A stretch of 49,216 bases of DNA, from NCBI GenBank assembly GCA_015066705.1, contig SVNV01000016.1, positions 1 through 49,216 on the forward strand. Direction: 5' to 3'. Origin of the DNA: Ruminococcus sp. (GTDB lineage Bacteria > Bacillota > Clostridia > Oscillospirales > Ruminococcaceae). Made by a program: the position numbers and the translations under genes. Of the stretch, positions 31,414-42,160 are shown one piece after another; positions within the stretch are counted from its first letter, which is position 1; each line of letters starts with the position of its first letter. Below the pieces are notes generated by a model that saw nothing but the letters and a program-made list of their open reading frames with translations, was not told the origin of the DNA and searched no databases.

Positions 31414-33102
31414 TTACTTGTTCTTTCTTCTGAGATAAATCACAAATCCGGTTACAAGAATGATAATCGGAATGATAAACACAAAAGCATATTTAAGAAC
31501 ATTTGCCTGTTTTTCGTTAATATCAAAGGTAACAGCGTTTACAGCCTTAGGTGTGATGATAAGTCCCTGCTTTTTATTTGTCATTTCGCTGAGCAGAGTA
31601 ATAATCAAATCACTGTTTTCAAAGGTGGTTGAAGCAAGCGCTGTATCAGCAAAGAAGCCTTCTGTACCGAATGCAATAACGTGGCTGTAATCAGTTGAGC
31701 TGTCAACGGTGTTTACAAACTTAGCCTTTGCACCGATAACCATTGAATAAAGAACGCCTGTCTGCTTCTTTTCCTGAGTATCAACATCTACTGTATAAGC
31801 GTTTGATGATGAAGCAAGATATGTCCATACGGTTTTCATACCATTTTCCTCATAAAGAGGCTTTACATTTCTTGAGTAAGGAACATAGAAATAAGAGTTT
31901 TCATTTCCGTCAAAGCCGTCAACATAGTATTTACCAATCATAAACTGTGTTGTAAGGAAAGGATTTCCGCTGTAATAGTAGCCTTCCTCGTATTCACCGA
32001 TAATTGTCTTATCAATAGAAATACCGTATTCCTCAAGGAATTCGTCAATGTTAGGAGTGTCGCCCTGTTCAACAGAAGCCATATAAAGAAGTGTCTTTTT
32101 AAGGTTTCCGTCGTTGTCAAGGAACTTGTCAATCTTGTCGATTTCCTCGGCAGTATAGTCAAGCTTCGGTGCACCCATAACAAGCACGTTTGTATCCTTA
32201 GGGATTTCGTGAGTTGAAATATTGATTTCGTTCACGATAAATCCGTTTGCATCAAGAAGTGACTTGAAATATTTAAGCTCTGCTTCCTTTCTGTTTGCAT
32301 TAAGGAAAGTAATTGTTATCGGGTTATCGTCAGCAACAGCCATAAATGCGCTTATGAAAGCTGTTTCTGCGTTTGAAGTCCCAAGATAATTGTAGGAATT
32401 ATAAAGAGCAAATGTTGATGAATGTCCGTAATTCATAACATAGGTTTCAATTTCGTTGTTGATGCTTGAAGCATCATAGCCTGCAGAAACGTAATACTCA
32501 ATGAGTTCGTCCTTGATATTTACCATATCCATAAGACCTACAACCTTGACTCTCTTGAATTTATTTCCCTCAGAGTCTGTTGAGTTTGTTTCAAAAATAA
32601 TGTCATATGCGCCAAGATTTTTCTGGTCAGCATAATCACCTAAAACGTCAGGGTTTGACAAAAAGTCGATGTATTTGATTTCGATATTATCGTTATATTT
32701 TCTGTACTTGTCGAGGATTTCTGAAGCGGTTTTTGTATATTCTCCGCCAAAGCTTTCAAAATCGTCACGGTTTGCAAGAACAGTAACCTTAACCTTTTTA
32801 TCAATCTTCTTAACGTATTTCTCTGCGTCCTCAGAAATAGAATAAATCTTGTTTTCTGTAAGGTCGAGAGTGATAGGATATTTATCAAACAAAACTGTTG
32901 CAATAACATTCACCAGCACCACAAGAGCAACAAACACGCAGGTCAGTGCAGTAGCCATAGCGCCGTGCTTGAGCTTTTTGCTGTTGAATTTCTTTGCTTT
33001 TTTAATTTTTTCATTTTTATACGTTTTAGCTTCTGTTTCAACTTCAACTATTGTTTCGGTTGTTTCTTCCAAAACGGTCTTGTTGTTTTCATTTTCAGAC
33101 AT
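31414..33102 (-). CDS. GldG-like ABC-type transport auxiliary protein
   Basis: A 562-residue protein. After an ~50-residue charged cytoplasmic start, TM1 lies at about residues 50-72 (ATALTCVFVALVVLVNVIATV). A large extracytoplasmic domain follows, beginning KYPITLDLTENKIYSISEDA, the hallmark of the GldG/ABC-type uncharacterised transport family. A final TM segment (YAFVFIIPIIILVTGFVIYL) leads to a short RRKNK tail. In Bacteroidetes GldG works with GldF and GldA in gliding or secretion; here, in a Firmicute, the equivalent set probably exports an envelope component. It is 38 bases from the permease gene and part of the same operon. Confidence 0.87.
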   Translation of the reverse strand: MSENENNKTVLEETTETIVEVETEAKTYKNEKIKKAKKFNSKKLKHGAMATALTCVFVALVVLVNVIATVLFDKYPITLDLTENKIYSISEDAEKYVKKIDKKVKVTVLANRDDFESFGGEYTKTASEILDKYRKYNDNIEIKYIDFLSNPDVLGDYADQKNLGAYDIIFETNSTDSEGNKFKRVKVVGLMDMVNIKDELIEYYVSAGYDASSINNEIETYVMNYGHSSTFALYNSYNYLGTSNAETAFISAFMAVADDNPITITFLNANRKEAELKYFKSLLDANGFIVNEINISTHEIPKDTNVLVMGAPKLDYTAEEIDKIDKFLDNDGNLKKTLLYMASVEQGDTPNIDEFLEEYGISIDKTIIGEYEEGYYYSGNPFLTTQFMIGKYYVDGFDGNENSYFYVPYSRNVKPLYEENGMKTVWTYLASSSNAYTVDVDTQEKKQTGVLYSMVIGAKAKFVNTVDSSTDYSHVIAFGTEGFFADTALASTTFENSDLIITLLSEMTNKKQGLIITPKAVNAVTFDINEKQANVLKYAFVFIIPIIILVTGFVIYLRRKNK

Positions 33103-33140
33103 CAGTTAACCTTCTTTCTATAAAATTTTGCAAATGAAGT

Positions 33141-33845
33141 TTAGCCCCAACGGCGCTTTTCCAATACTCTTACTGTCAGAAACAGGAAAATAACTGTTGC
33201 GCTGACAAAGAAGAGCACATTTGAAAAGTCTAAAATACCCGCTGTGAAGGTCTGATATCTTGATGAAAATGCAATGCTTGTAAGAGCTGTTGCAATCCAT
33301 TCAACGCTTACATAGTTTGCGATAACCTGCAGGATGTAAAGTGCAAGGATAAGCACCATACTTAATATAGCGGCAACCATCTGGTTTTCTGTCAGTGAGG
33401 AAATGAAAATTCCGAGTGCTACAAATGATGCACCGAGAAGTACAAGTCCCATAATGTTTCCCAAAACTACATTCCAGTCAGGCTGAGCAAAAAAGGAAAC
33501 TGTTACCGCATAAACAACGGTACATGAAATACCGATTAAGTACACTACAAATGCACTCAGGAATTTACCTGCAACAATTCCACCGAGGCTTACAGGAGCT
33601 GTAAGAATACACTGCTCGGTTTTTTGTTTCTTTTCTTCAGAAAAGCTTCTCATAGTGAGAATCGGAACAAGCACTAAAAGTGCAAAATAAAGAAGTACAA
33701 AAAGCTGTGAAAGGTCTGTCGAACCCGCGCTTATTGATGATGAATAAAAGAAAAATCCTGAAACTGCATAAAATACTCCGAGGAAGATATAGCCAACAGG
33801 CGATGTGAAGTATCCAAGCAAATCTCTTCTGAAAATAGCACCCAT
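33141..33845 (-). CDS. ABC-2 type permease (GldF-like)
   Basis: A 234-residue integral membrane protein with about six hydrophobic segments and the N-terminal signature IFRRDLLGYFTSPVGYIF of the GldF/ABC-2 permease group. RSFSEEKKQKTEQCILTAPV in the first cytoplasmic loop is the coupling element that contacts the ATPase. The start overlaps the ATPase stop by one base (TAATG), so the two are translated together. With the ATPase it forms the transport core of the operon. Substrate unknown. Confidence 0.9.
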   Translation of the reverse strand: MGAIFRRDLLGYFTSPVGYIFLGVFYAVSGFFFYSSSISAGSTDLSQLFVLLYFALLVLVPILTMRSFSEEKKQKTEQCILTAPVSLGGIVAGKFLSAFVVYLIGISCTVVYAVTVSFFAQPDWNVVLGNIMGLVLLGASFVALGIFISSLTENQMVAAILSMVLILALYILQVIANYVSVEWIATALTSIAFSSRYQTFTAGILDFSNVLFFVSATVIFLFLTVRVLEKRRWG

Positions 33846-34837
33846 TACTTATCCTCTCCCTTCTTTGTTTTTTTATTAAGAGTTTCCTTATCCTTCTTTG
33901 AAAGCTCCTCGCCCATTGTGAGCTTTAAGAATATGTCTTCCAGTGAAAGCTCTGTTGACTTGCTTGAAAGCAGGTACCAGTTTCTCTGTGCAAGGCGCTT
34001 GAAAAGCTCACGTCTGATGTCGCTTCCCTCGCTCGCTTCGATTCTGTATTCCCATACACCGCTTTCAACCTGAATATTCACATTGACTGTTTCAACACCG
34101 GGAATTGTCTGAATGAGCTTGACAACCTCGTCCTTAGGTCCGTCAACCCTGATAAGAAGTCTGTGGTCGTTTGAAAGACTCTGTGAAAGGTTGTTTGCAG
34201 TATCGTCCGCAACAATCTTTCCCTGATTGATAACTACGATTCTGTCGCACACAGCCTGAACCTCAGACAGAATATGTGATGAGAGAATAACGGTATGGTT
34301 TTTACCAAGCTTTTTAATGAGTGAACGGATTTCGATAATCTGATTAGGGTCAAGACCTACGGTAGGCTCGTCGAGAATAAGTACAGGTGGGTTTCCCACG
34401 AGAGCCTGAGCAAGTCCTACTCTCTGCTTATAACCCTTTGAAAGATTCTTTATGATTCTCTTGTAAACGTTGTCAATTTTAACAAGCTTACAGATATCCT
34501 TGAGATGAGTGTTTCTCGGAAGCTTACACTTTTTCAGGTCATAAATAAAATTAAGATATTCCTTAACTGTCATATCCATATAAAGTGGTGGCAATTCAGG
34601 AAGATAGCCGATTTTTGCCTTTGCTCCGATAGGGTCCTCCAGAATGTCAATTCCATCGATAAGTGCCTTACCCTCAGTTGAAGAAATATAGCCTGTGAGA
34701 ATATTCATAGTTGTGGATTTTCCTGCACCGTTAGGGCCTAAAAATCCGAGAATTTCTCCGCTTTCAGCCTTGAACGAAATTCCGTCAACCGCTTTTTTAT
34801 CGCCGTAATGCTTAGAAAGATTTACAACTTCAATCAT
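33845..34837 (-). CDS. ABC transporter ATP-binding protein (GldA-like)
   Basis: A 330-residue ATPase that powers the adjacent ABC-2 permease. Walker A is GPNGAGKSTT near residue 35, the signature is LSKGYKQRVGLAQAL near 135, Walker B is PVLILDEPTVGLDP near 152 and the H-loop is VILSSHILSE near 185. A C-terminal accessory domain of ~100 residues precedes a Lys-rich tail. The start at 34837 has AAGG only two bases ahead; a better site, GGAAAGGAG, lies 40 bases upstream with no usable start, so initiation may be inefficient. It heads the operon ATPase-permease-GldG-DUF4340. Confidence 0.92.
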   Translation of the reverse strand: MIEVVNLSKHYGDKKAVDGISFKAESGEILGFLGPNGAGKSTTMNILTGYISSTEGKALIDGIDILEDPIGAKAKIGYLPELPPLYMDMTVKEYLNFIYDLKKCKLPRNTHLKDICKLVKIDNVYKRIIKNLSKGYKQRVGLAQALVGNPPVLILDEPTVGLDPNQIIEIRSLIKKLGKNHTVILSSHILSEVQAVCDRIVVINQGKIVADDTANNLSQSLSNDHRLLIRVDGPKDEVVKLIQTIPGVETVNVNIQVESGVWEYRIEASEGSDIRRELFKRLAQRNWYLLSSKSTELSLEDIFLKLTMGEELSKKDKETLNKKTKKGEDK

Positions 34838-34916
34838 TACCTTAAACGTATCCGACCGAAAAATTTGTCAGATAACTCCTTTCCTGCAAAATGATTTTAA
34901 AAAAACCTTGTAAATT

Positions 34917-34936
34917 TTATCATCGTATTGTGATAA
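34917..34936. promoter_or_regulatory. Inverted repeat ahead of the ABC operon
   Basis: TTATCA (34917-34922) and TGATAA (34931-34936) form a symmetrical site in the 111-base gap between gltX and the ABC operon. On the minus strand it overlaps a TAAAAT-like -10, so it may be an operator. The evidence is weak. Confidence 0.3.
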
Positions 34937-34948
34937 TAACGTGACAGC

Positions 34949-36397
34949 TTAGGATAATTTTTCAATACCCTTCCTGATTCTTGCGATACTCTCGTCCTTG
35001 CCGAGGATTACGCAAAGCTCGATTCCGCCACCCGGAGTAAAGCTCTTACCTGAAACTGCAACTCTGAGAGGCCAGAGAATGATACCATTCTTAACGCCCT
35101 TTTCTTCAATAAGCTTAAAGAGTGCCTCGTGAATGTTTTCCTCTGTCCAGTCTGAAAGTCCCTCTAAAACAGGGAGAATGTCCTTGAGTGATTCAAGTGA
35201 ATTTTCTTCGTTTGTCTTCATCTTCTTGTGGCAGTAGAGGGCGTTTTCATACTCAGGAAGCTCATCAATAAAGTCAATCTGTTCAGGAATATCTGTGAAA
35301 AGCTCTGTTCTTGGCTGTAAAAGCTGAGCAATTCTCTTAACGTCGATATCCTCTCTCTTAACTGCCTTCTTGATGTAAGGAAGTGCGTTTTCGAGGTATT
35401 CGTCGATTGAAAGCTTTCTGATGTATTCGCCGTTTATTGCCTTAAGCTTAACAGCGTCAAAGATAGCAGGTGACTTTGAAAGTCCGCTGATATCAAATTC
35501 TTCAATAAGCTCTTCAAGTGTAAAGATTTCCTGCTCGCCCTTTGGTGCCCAGCCGAGAAGTGCGATATAGTTCAGAACAGCAGGTGTAAGATAACCCTTT
35601 TCCATCAAATCCTGATATGATGCGTCGCCGTCTCTCTTTGAGAGCTTGTGCTGCTTGTCCTTCATAATGTGTTCAACGTGAATGTACTTTGGTACTTCCC
35701 AGCCGAATGCATTATAAAGAAGATTATACTTAGGTGCAGATGCAAGATACTCGTTACCTCTTACAACGTGAGTGATTCCCATAAGGTGGTCGTCAACTAC
35801 GTTTGCAAAGTTGTAGGTAGGCATTCCGTCAGTCTTTATGAGAATCTGGTCGTCAAGAGTTGAACAAGGAACAGTAATATCCCCGTAAAGCTCGTCGTGG
35901 AATGTAACTTCCCCTTCGGTTGGTACCTTCTGTCTGATAACGTATGGGATACCTGCATCAAGCTTTGCCTGTACCTCTTCCTTTGAAAGGTCACGGCAAT
36001 GTCTGTCATACATAGGCATAATCCCGCTTGCTTCCTGGATAGCTCTTACCTCTTCAAGTCTTTCCTTATCGCAGAAGCAGTAGTAAGCCTCGCCCTTTTC
36101 AACAAGCTCAACAGCGTACTGCTTGAACATACCCATTCTTTCTGACTGAATGTACGGGCCAACAGGGCCACCTACGTCAGGACCTTCATCCCAGTTAAGA
36201 CCACAGTCACGAAGTGTCTTGTAGATAACATCAGTAGCGCCCTCAACAAGACGTCCCTGGTCTGTATCCTCAATTCTAAGGATAAAATCACCGCCGTTTT
36301 TCTTAGCGATAATATAAGTAAAAAGTGCAGTTCTTAAGTTTCCGATGTGCATGTAGCCTGTTGGCGACGGTGCAAATCTTGTTCTAACCTTGTTCAT
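34949..36397 (-). CDS. gltX: Glutamyl-tRNA synthetase
   Basis: A 482-residue class I aminoacyl-tRNA synthetase that charges tRNA-Glu (and perhaps tRNA-Gln, if the organism uses amidation). [20 protein letters not shown] carries the HIGH motif as [16 protein letters not shown] is the KMSKS equivalent near residue 245. IEDTDQGR near residue 46 is also diagnostic. The ATG at 36397 is preferred to an upstream TTG at 36409, because GAAAGG in the end of ribF is better placed for it and the resulting [14 protein letters not shown] matches the family. It is the last gene of the translation operon, 8 bases after ribF. Confidence 0.95.
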   Translation of the reverse strand: MNKVRTRFAPSPTGYMHIGNLRTALFTYIIAKKNGGDFILRIEDTDQGRLVEGATDVIYKTLRDCGLNWDEGPDVGGPVGPYIQSERMGMFKQYAVELVEKGEAYYCFCDKERLEEVRAIQEASGIMPMYDRHCRDLSKEEVQAKLDAGIPYVIRQKVPTEGEVTFHDELYGDITVPCSTLDDQILIKTDGMPTYNFANVVDDHLMGITHVVRGNEYLASAPKYNLLYNAFGWEVPKYIHVEHIMKDKQHKLSKRDGDASYQDLMEKGYLTPAVLNYIALLGWAPKGEQEIFTLEELIEEFDISGLSKSPAIFDAVKLKAINGEYIRKLSIDEYLENALPYIKKAVKREDIDVKRIAQLLQPRTELFTDIPEQIDFIDELPEYENALYCHKKMKTNEENSLESLKDILPVLEGLSDWTEENIHEALFKLIEEKGVKNGIILWPLRVAVSGKSFTPGGGIELCVILGKDESIARIRKGIEKLS

Positions 36398-36405
36398 CTC
36401 TTTTA

Positions 36406-37338
36406 TCAACCTTTCTGCTTTATATTTTCAAAATACTTTTCAGCATATTTTTTGTTTTTTGCGATTTCTTCTTTCAGTTCATCAAGTGACTGAAATTTCT
36501 TTTCCTCTCTTATAAACTCATAGAGCGAAAGTCTGAGCTTTTTTCCGTACAAATCTCCTGTGTAGTCCATAATAAAGGTTTCTGCAAGAGGCTCGCTTTT
36601 TTCGTTTACGGTAGGCTTTACCCCGACATTTGTAACGCCGTTGTACCACACCCCATCAATAAGCACCCTTGAACAGTAAACTCCGAATTTCACCACAACC
36701 TGTCCCTCAGGAAAAATCTGATTTATGGTGGGAAAATTCCACGTTCTGCCGATTTGTGCCCCGTAAACAACCTCAAGCTCAAGCTCGTAATTTTCACAAA
36801 GAAGCCGGTTTGCCTTACTGATTTCGCCATTTTTAATAAGCTCCCTCAGCATCGTCGAGGACAAAACCTCACCCGACACCATAAAAGGCTCTACCACCTT
36901 AACCTCAAAGTCAAGCTTTTTCCCAAGCTCTTTCAGAGTTTCACAGTTGCCCTGAGCATTTTTTCCAAATCTGAAATCATCTCCGCAGACAACCACTCCC
37001 GCTTTGAGCTTTTCTACAAGGATTTCCTTTACAAAATCCTCAGGCGAAAGATTTTTAAGCTCATTAAAATCCGGCGAAATAACCGCCTCACAGCCAAGTC
37101 TCAGCAGTCTTTCGGCTTTAATACTGTCGCTTAATATTGCCTGAAGCTTTTCCCCTTTTTTGAAAACCGACGGAGTTTTAAAGGTAAAAGCAACCGGCAA
37201 AAAGCCCTTTTCCTTAAAGGAAACCGCCTCATTTATAACCGTTCTGTGACCACTATGAACGCCATCAAAAACGCCCAGTGCCACAACAGTTTTTTTATCC
37301 ATACAAGGGACACTGTCGTAAAAAATATTCTTTTCCAT
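36406..37338 (-). CDS. ribF: Bifunctional riboflavin kinase/FAD synthetase
   Basis: A 310-residue enzyme that turns riboflavin into FMN and then FAD. The N-terminal nucleotidyltransferase half has [17 protein letters not shown] near residue 16 (HxGH type) and [13 protein letters not shown] near 120. The C-terminal kinase half has [16 protein letters not shown] near 200, [20 protein letters not shown] near 240 and [16 protein letters not shown]. Length is standard, and the position after truB is the classical Gram-positive order. It has AGGAGG upstream of the ATG and 18 bases separate it from truB. Confidence 0.95.
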   Translation of the reverse strand: MEKNIFYDSVPCMDKKTVVALGVFDGVHSGHRTVINEAVSFKEKGFLPVAFTFKTPSVFKKGEKLQAILSDSIKAERLLRLGCEAVISPDFNELKNLSPEDFVKEILVEKLKAGVVVCGDDFRFGKNAQGNCETLKELGKKLDFEVKVVEPFMVSGEVLSSTMLRELIKNGEISKANRLLCENYELELEVVYGAQIGRTWNFPTINQIFPEGQVVVKFGVYCSRVLIDGVWYNGVTNVGVKPTVNEKSEPLAETFIMDYTGDLYGKKLRLSLYEFIREEKKFQSLDELKEEIAKNKKYAEKYFENIKQKG

Positions 37339-37356
37339 AACCTTGTCCCTCCTTTT

Positions 37357-38250
37357 TTAATAAAAATTCTTAACCTGTTTTATTACGCCGTCAATTTCAC
37401 AGCAAAGTCCTAAAAATTCACCGTCAAATCCATAAGCAAGCATTCTTCCGCTTCCTTTTTCAACGGTCATTCCTTCCTGACCCACCGACAGCTTTACTCC
37501 GTTTTTATAAAGTCCTGTAAGTCTTTCTGAAAGATAAACCCGTCCGTTATAAACGTCGTCAAATGCTTTTTCAACGCTCATAAGGAGTTTTTCGCCCTCT
37601 GTTTCAAAAAGGCTTTCAACCTGAGAAATCGTCATCGCCTGCTCTTTTGTAAAGCCTGCCGAAGCCGTTCTTTCGAGGGTTGTCATAACAGCGCCACAGC
37701 CAAGCTTCTGACCCAAATCGTCAATAATTGAGCGAATGTAAGTGCCTTTTTTACAGCTTACCGAGATTTTGCCCTCCTGTGTCTTTTCATCAAACTCCAG
37801 AAGGTCTATCGCCATAACAGTAACCTTTCTCGGTTGTCTTTCAACGGTCTTTCCCTCTCTTGCAAGGTCATAGAGCTTTTTACCGTTTATCTTTATTGCA
37901 CTGTACATCGGCGGAACCTGCATAATCTCCCCTACGAATCCCTGAAGGGCGTCCGCAACCTGTTCTTTTTTGCAAAAAGCCTGCTTTTTCTCAAGAATTT
38001 TCCCCGTCACATCAAGGGTGTCGGTAGCAATTCCCAGCTTAAAGCCTGCAACATACGCCTTTGTTTCATCAGGAAGCATATCGCACGCTCTTGCGGCCTT
38101 TCCCACAAAAACAGGCAAAACCCCTTCGGCCATCGGGTCAAGAGTGCCACCGTGACCAATTCTTTTTTCGTGAAAAATTCCTCTCAGCTTTGCAACAACA
38201 TCAAAAGACGTCCAGTCCTTTTCCTTATAAATAACAACTATACCGTTCAA
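37357..38250 (-). CDS. truB: tRNA pseudouridine-55 synthase
   Basis: A 297-residue enzyme that makes pseudouridine 55 in the T loop of tRNA. The catalytic Asp is in HGGTLDPMAEGVLPV near residue 35. VPPMYSAIKINGKKLYDLAR and KGTYIRSIIDDLG are further family blocks, and a C-terminal PUA-like domain follows. I place the start at the TTG at 38250, giving NGIVVIYKEKDWTSFDVV, because family members begin this way and GGAG is correctly spaced nine bases upstream; longer frames lack this match. The start is one base from the nrnA stop. Confidence 0.92.
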   Translation of the reverse strand: MNGIVVIYKEKDWTSFDVVAKLRGIFHEKRIGHGGTLDPMAEGVLPVFVGKAARACDMLPDETKAYVAGFKLGIATDTLDVTGKILEKKQAFCKKEQVADALQGFVGEIMQVPPMYSAIKINGKKLYDLAREGKTVERQPRKVTVMAIDLLEFDEKTQEGKISVSCKKGTYIRSIIDDLGQKLGCGAVMTTLERTASAGFTKEQAMTISQVESLFETEGEKLLMSVEKAFDDVYNGRVYLSERLTGLYKNGVKLSVGQEGMTVEKGSGRMLAYGFDGEFLGLCCEIDGVIKQVKNFY

Positions 38251-38251
38251 T

Positions 38252-39205
38252 TTAATTTGCTCCAAACAATTCTGACGCATTATTCCTGATGATTTCCTTA
38301 ACCTCGTCAAGTGTTCCTGTAAGCTCACAGCCGGCAGCTCTTATGTGACCGCCCCCGCCGAACTTCTGACAGAATTTTGAGGCATCAATATTATCGGTTG
38401 TTCTCACCGACAGCTTCCACACATTTTCGTGACGCTGTTTGATGGTAATACCCATTTCAACCCCTTCAACCTGAAGAGGAATTGAAGCGAGTCCGTCAAA
38501 TTCAGCAGGCTCCATTCCGCTTTCTTCCATCATCTGGGCAGTAATAACTATCACAGCACATCTGTCATCAAAGAAGAATTCCATATTGTTTGTAACAGCC
38601 TGCTCGATTCTGATTCTTGCTCTGCTTTTAACGTCAAACATATTTCTGTTTATCGAAGCGTAGTCGATATTGTATTTCATAAGCTCACTTACGGCAATGT
38701 GAGCGGCAGAAGTAGTGTTTTCGTATTTGAAACAGCCCGTATCGGTAGCAATTCCCGTATAAAGACATTTTGCAATAGTCTTATCAATAGAAGCTCCGAT
38801 ATATCTGAAAAGCTCATAGATAATCTGACATGCAGCCGACGCACTTGCATTTACATAGGTATACTTTGCGTAATACTTGTTTGAAACGTGGTGGTCGATA
38901 CACAAATCTATTCTGCCTTCCTCTGCATACTCTTCAAGATTGTGTCCCAGAAGCTTTGTGTCAGCGATATCAACAGCGATAACTGTCTTTTCCACAAATT
39001 TCATAGGCTCATACCAATCGTAAAGAAAAGAATATCTTTCAGGTAACGGGTCTGAATTAACTACATTTGCCTTTTTACCCTGAAGTCTTAAATATCTGCA
39101 AAGAGCAAAGCCTGCTCCCAGCGTATCACCGTCAGGGCTTTTGTGGGTAAGGATTGTAACATTGTCGCAAGATTCAAGAAAACTCTTAATCTTAGAAAAA
39201 TCCAT
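38252..39205 (-). CDS. nrnA: DHH-family nanoRNase / pAp phosphatase
   Basis: A 317-residue bifunctional enzyme that degrades 2-5 nt RNAs and dephosphorylates 3'-phosphoadenosine 5'-phosphate. LTHKSPDGDTLGAGFALC near residue 20 provides metal ligands. VIAVDIADTKLLG near 78 and the DHH triad in DLCIDHHVSN near 105 complete the site. The DHHA1 domain ends in CQKFGGGGHIRAAG, which grips the substrate. Its place between rbfA and truB is the standard Gram-positive order. The start has AAAGGGAG ahead. Confidence 0.93.
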   Translation of the reverse strand: MDFSKIKSFLESCDNVTILTHKSPDGDTLGAGFALCRYLRLQGKKANVVNSDPLPERYSFLYDWYEPMKFVEKTVIAVDIADTKLLGHNLEEYAEEGRIDLCIDHHVSNKYYAKYTYVNASASAACQIIYELFRYIGASIDKTIAKCLYTGIATDTGCFKYENTTSAAHIAVSELMKYNIDYASINRNMFDVKSRARIRIEQAVTNNMEFFFDDRCAVIVITAQMMEESGMEPAEFDGLASIPLQVEGVEMGITIKQRHENVWKLSVRTTDNIDASKFCQKFGGGGHIRAAGCELTGTLDEVKEIIRNNASELFGAN

Positions 39206-39231
39206 AATTCTCTCCCTTTTAAAAGTTGTTG

Positions 39232-39600
39232 TTATTCTTCCTCCGGCTTTTCCTTATCTGAAAAGCCCTTTAAAATCTTGTTTATCGCAACAGAATGCTC
39301 AGCACTGTTGTCTGCGATAAACTTAAGCTCAGGGCATTTTCTAAGCTTTAAAACATTGCTGATTTCACGCTTTAAAAAGCCCTTTGCGCTTTCAAGTCCC
39401 TTAACGGCTTCCTTAGCGTTTTCAAAGCCCTCAAGGCTGGAAATATATATTTTTGCAAAAGAGCCGTCACCTGCAACATCACATCTCACAACAGTAAGCA
39501 TCATTCCGCCCTTGAGTCTGGGATCTTTAAGCTCACGCATTTTTGCGGAAATAATTCTTCTCAGGTCTTCACTCATTCTGCCAGCTTTAAAATTAGCCAT
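39232..39600 (-). CDS. rbfA: Ribosome-binding factor A
   Basis: A 122-residue 30S maturation factor with a type II KH fold. GRMSEDLRRIISAKMRELKDP opens the protein, LTVVRCDVAGDGSFAKIYIS forms the central strands, and the conserved C-terminal helix RKCPELKFIADNSAEHSVAINKIL follows. The family's Ala-Gly/Asn interhelix kink is at this place. It lies 18 bases after infB, as usual, and a short Lys/Glu-rich tail ends the protein. Confidence 0.93.
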   Translation of the reverse strand: MANFKAGRMSEDLRRIISAKMRELKDPRLKGGMMLTVVRCDVAGDGSFAKIYISSLEGFENAKEAVKGLESAKGFLKREISNVLKLRKCPELKFIADNSAEHSVAINKILKGFSDKEKPEEE

Positions 39601-39618
39601 AAATATACCTTTCTTAAA

Positions 39619-42141
39619 TTAATCTCTGTATTCTTCCATGATATAGCCCTCGAAAATATCGCCTTCCTTGAAGTCGTTGAACTTTTCAAGAGTAATACCA
39701 CATTCGTAACCGCTTGCAACTTCCTTCATATCGTCCTTGAATCTCTTAAGGCTTGACATCTTGTCGTCTGCAATGATAATACCGTCACGGACAATACGAA
39801 TCTGGTCGTTTCTTCCGATTTTTCCGTCAACAACGTAACAGCCTGCAACAGCACCTACGTTTGTAATCTTATAAACCTGACGTACTTCAATTCTTGCAGT
39901 TTCAACTTCTCTGTACTTAGGAGCAAGCATACCCTTCATAGCAGTAGAAATTTCTTCGATTGCGTCATAGATAATTCTGTAAAGTCTGATGTCAACGCCG
40001 TCACGCTCTGCACTGCTCTTTGCAACAGGGTCAGGTCTTACGTTAAAGCCTACGATAATTGCATTTGAAGCACTTGCAAGCATAACGTCGCTTTCTGAAA
40101 CAGCACCAACTGCTCCGTGGATAACCTTAACTCTTACTTCTTCATTTGTAAGCTTTTCGAGGCTCTGCTTAACAGCTTCTACCGAGCCCTGAACGTCAGC
40201 CTTGACGATGATAGGAAGCTCCTTCATTTCGCCTTCTGAAATATGGCTGAAGAGGTTATCAAGAGTAACCTTCTGATACTGCTTGAACTGTTCTTCCTTA
40301 GCACTGTACTTTCTCTGTTCAACAAGCTCTCTTGCAAGTCTTTCGTCAGCAACAGCGTTAAAGATATCACCACTCATAGGAACCTCTGCAAGACCTGTGA
40401 TTTCAACAGGACAGCTCGGACCTGCTTCGTTTACAAGCTCGCCCTTGTCGTTTGTCATTGTTCTTACTCTACCAACAGCAGTACCTGCGATAATAACGTC
40501 ACCCGACTTGAGTGTACCATTCTGAACAAGGATAGTAGCGATAGGACCCTTACCCTTGTCAAGTCTTGCTTCAATAACAGTACCCTTAGCAAGTCTGTCA
40601 GGGTTAGCCTTTAATTCCTTTACTTCTGCAACAAGAAGAATGTTTTCAAGAAGTTCATCAATACCCATACCTGTCTTTGCTGAAACAGGAACAGCGATAA
40701 CGTCGCCACCCCATTCTTCAACAACAAGCGAATGTTCAGTAAGCTCCTGCTTGACTCTTTCAGGGTTAGCGGTTTCCTTATCCATCTTGTTGATTGCAAC
40801 AATAATTGAAACTCCTGCTGCCTTTGCGTGGTTTATTGATTCAACTGTCTGTGGCATAATACCATCGTCAGCAGCAACAACAAGGATTGCGATATCGGTA
40901 ATATCAGCACCTCTTGCTCTCATTGAAGTAAACGCTTCGTGTCCTGGTGTATCAAGGAAGGTAATATCCTTGCCATTATAATTAACCTGATATGCACCGA
41001 TATGCTGAGTGATACCACCTGCTTCGCCTGCTGTAACGTGAGCATCTCTGATTCTGTCGAGGATAGAAGTCTTACCGTGGTCAACGTGACCCATTACTAC
41101 TACAACAGGGCATCTTTCCTTAAGGTCTTCCGCCTTGTCCTCTTCGTCAACAATAAGTCTTTCTTCGATTGTTACGATAACTTCCTTTTCAACCTTAGCA
41201 CCAAGCTCTTCTGCAACAAGTGAAGCTGTATCAAAGTCGATAACCTCATTGATTGACGCAAAAACGCCAAGTCCCATAAGCTTCTTGATAACTTCGGTAG
41301 CAGTAACCTTAAGTCTTGTAGCAAGCTCAGAAACAACGATTTCGTCAGGAATAAGAACTTTAAGCTGCTGTTTTCTTGCTCTTTCAAGCTCAAGTCTCTT
41401 GAGCTTTTCAGCTTCAGTTTCCTTCTTGTTTGAGAACTGCTGCTTCTTATGCTGCTGTGACTTCTGAGTAAGCTTCTGCTTCTTTGAGTAGTTATCCTTA
41501 TTCTTACCTCTTGCAGCACCTGCGAGGTTGTCGTATTTTTCATTATACTTGTCGAGGTCGATATAGCTTCCTCTTGTGTCGATGTGACGCTTGTTGTCAG
41601 CTTCTTCCTTGACAACTGTATATCCTGTTTCAGTCTTTACGTTTGAAACAAGCTGTGTCTTCATCTTGATATCTTTCTTCTTTGCAGGAGCCTTATCCTT
41701 TTTCTTGTCATTTCTCTGAGCTGGAGCAGGTGTCGGCTCCGGCTTTTTAACCTCAGCCTTTGGCTCTGCCTTAGCAGTAGCAGGCTTCTTTTCAGCCTTT
41801 GGTGCTTCCTTTTCTGTCTTTGGAGCAGCCTTTTCAACCTTCTTTTCTGCCTTTTCGGTTTTAGGAGCAGCTTTCTGGTTTTTAACAGGCTTGATAATCT
41901 TCTTTTCTTCCTTTGGTGCTTCCTTCTTCATTGCACTGAGAGCAAAATACTCATCAAAGCTCTTTACCTGATTCTTCTGAGTATAGTGTTCAAGAGCATA
42001 GTTTACTTCCTCACGTGAAAGTGAAGTAATTGCCTTTTTTGTTCCTTCAAACTTCTCAGAAAGAAGATTTATAAGGTCGTTATTTGAAACATTAAGGTCT
42101 TTTGCAAGTTCTGAAAGCTTATATTTAATCTTTTCGTTCAT
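39619..42141 (-). CDS. infB: Translation initiation factor IF-2
   Basis: An 840-residue GTPase that brings initiator tRNA to the ribosome. Residues 1-60 form the small N-terminal IF2N domain. About 60-260 is a Lys/Ala/Pro/Glu-rich, probably disordered stretch with repeats of the [15 protein letters not shown] kind. A second IF2N domain ([15 protein letters not shown]) comes near residue 268. The G domain has [13 protein letters not shown] (G1), [15 protein letters not shown] (G3) and AINKMDKE (G4), followed by domains II-IV. Length and order are typical of Gram-positives. Only one start form is obvious. Confidence 0.97.
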   Translation of the reverse strand: MNEKIKYKLSELAKDLNVSNNDLINLLSEKFEGTKKAITSLSREEVNYALEHYTQKNQVKSFDEYFALSAMKKEAPKEEKKIIKPVKNQKAAPKTEKAEKKVEKAAPKTEKEAPKAEKKPATAKAEPKAEVKKPEPTPAPAQRNDKKKDKAPAKKKDIKMKTQLVSNVKTETGYTVVKEEADNKRHIDTRGSYIDLDKYNEKYDNLAGAARGKNKDNYSKKQKLTQKSQQHKKQQFSNKKETEAEKLKRLELERARKQQLKVLIPDEIVVSELATRLKVTATEVIKKLMGLGVFASINEVIDFDTASLVAEELGAKVEKEVIVTIEERLIVDEEDKAEDLKERCPVVVVMGHVDHGKTSILDRIRDAHVTAGEAGGITQHIGAYQVNYNGKDITFLDTPGHEAFTSMRARGADITDIAILVVAADDGIMPQTVESINHAKAAGVSIIVAINKMDKETANPERVKQELTEHSLVVEEWGGDVIAVPVSAKTGMGIDELLENILLVAEVKELKANPDRLAKGTVIEARLDKGKGPIATILVQNGTLKSGDVIIAGTAVGRVRTMTNDKGELVNEAGPSCPVEITGLAEVPMSGDIFNAVADERLARELVEQRKYSAKEEQFKQYQKVTLDNLFSHISEGEMKELPIIVKADVQGSVEAVKQSLEKLTNEEVRVKVIHGAVGAVSESDVMLASASNAIIVGFNVRPDPVAKSSAERDGVDIRLYRIIYDAIEEISTAMKGMLAPKYREVETARIEVRQVYKITNVGAVAGCYVVDGKIGRNDQIRIVRDGIIIADDKMSSLKRFKDDMKEVASGYECGITLEKFNDFKEGDIFEGYIMEEYRD

Positions 42142-42160
42142 AGGCTATTTTATCCTCCGT

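Noticed and set aside
36406..37338. FMN riboswitch for ribF
   Set aside because: ribF is internal to a long operon with an 18-base gap, leaving no room for a riboswitch; none of its conserved blocks was seen.
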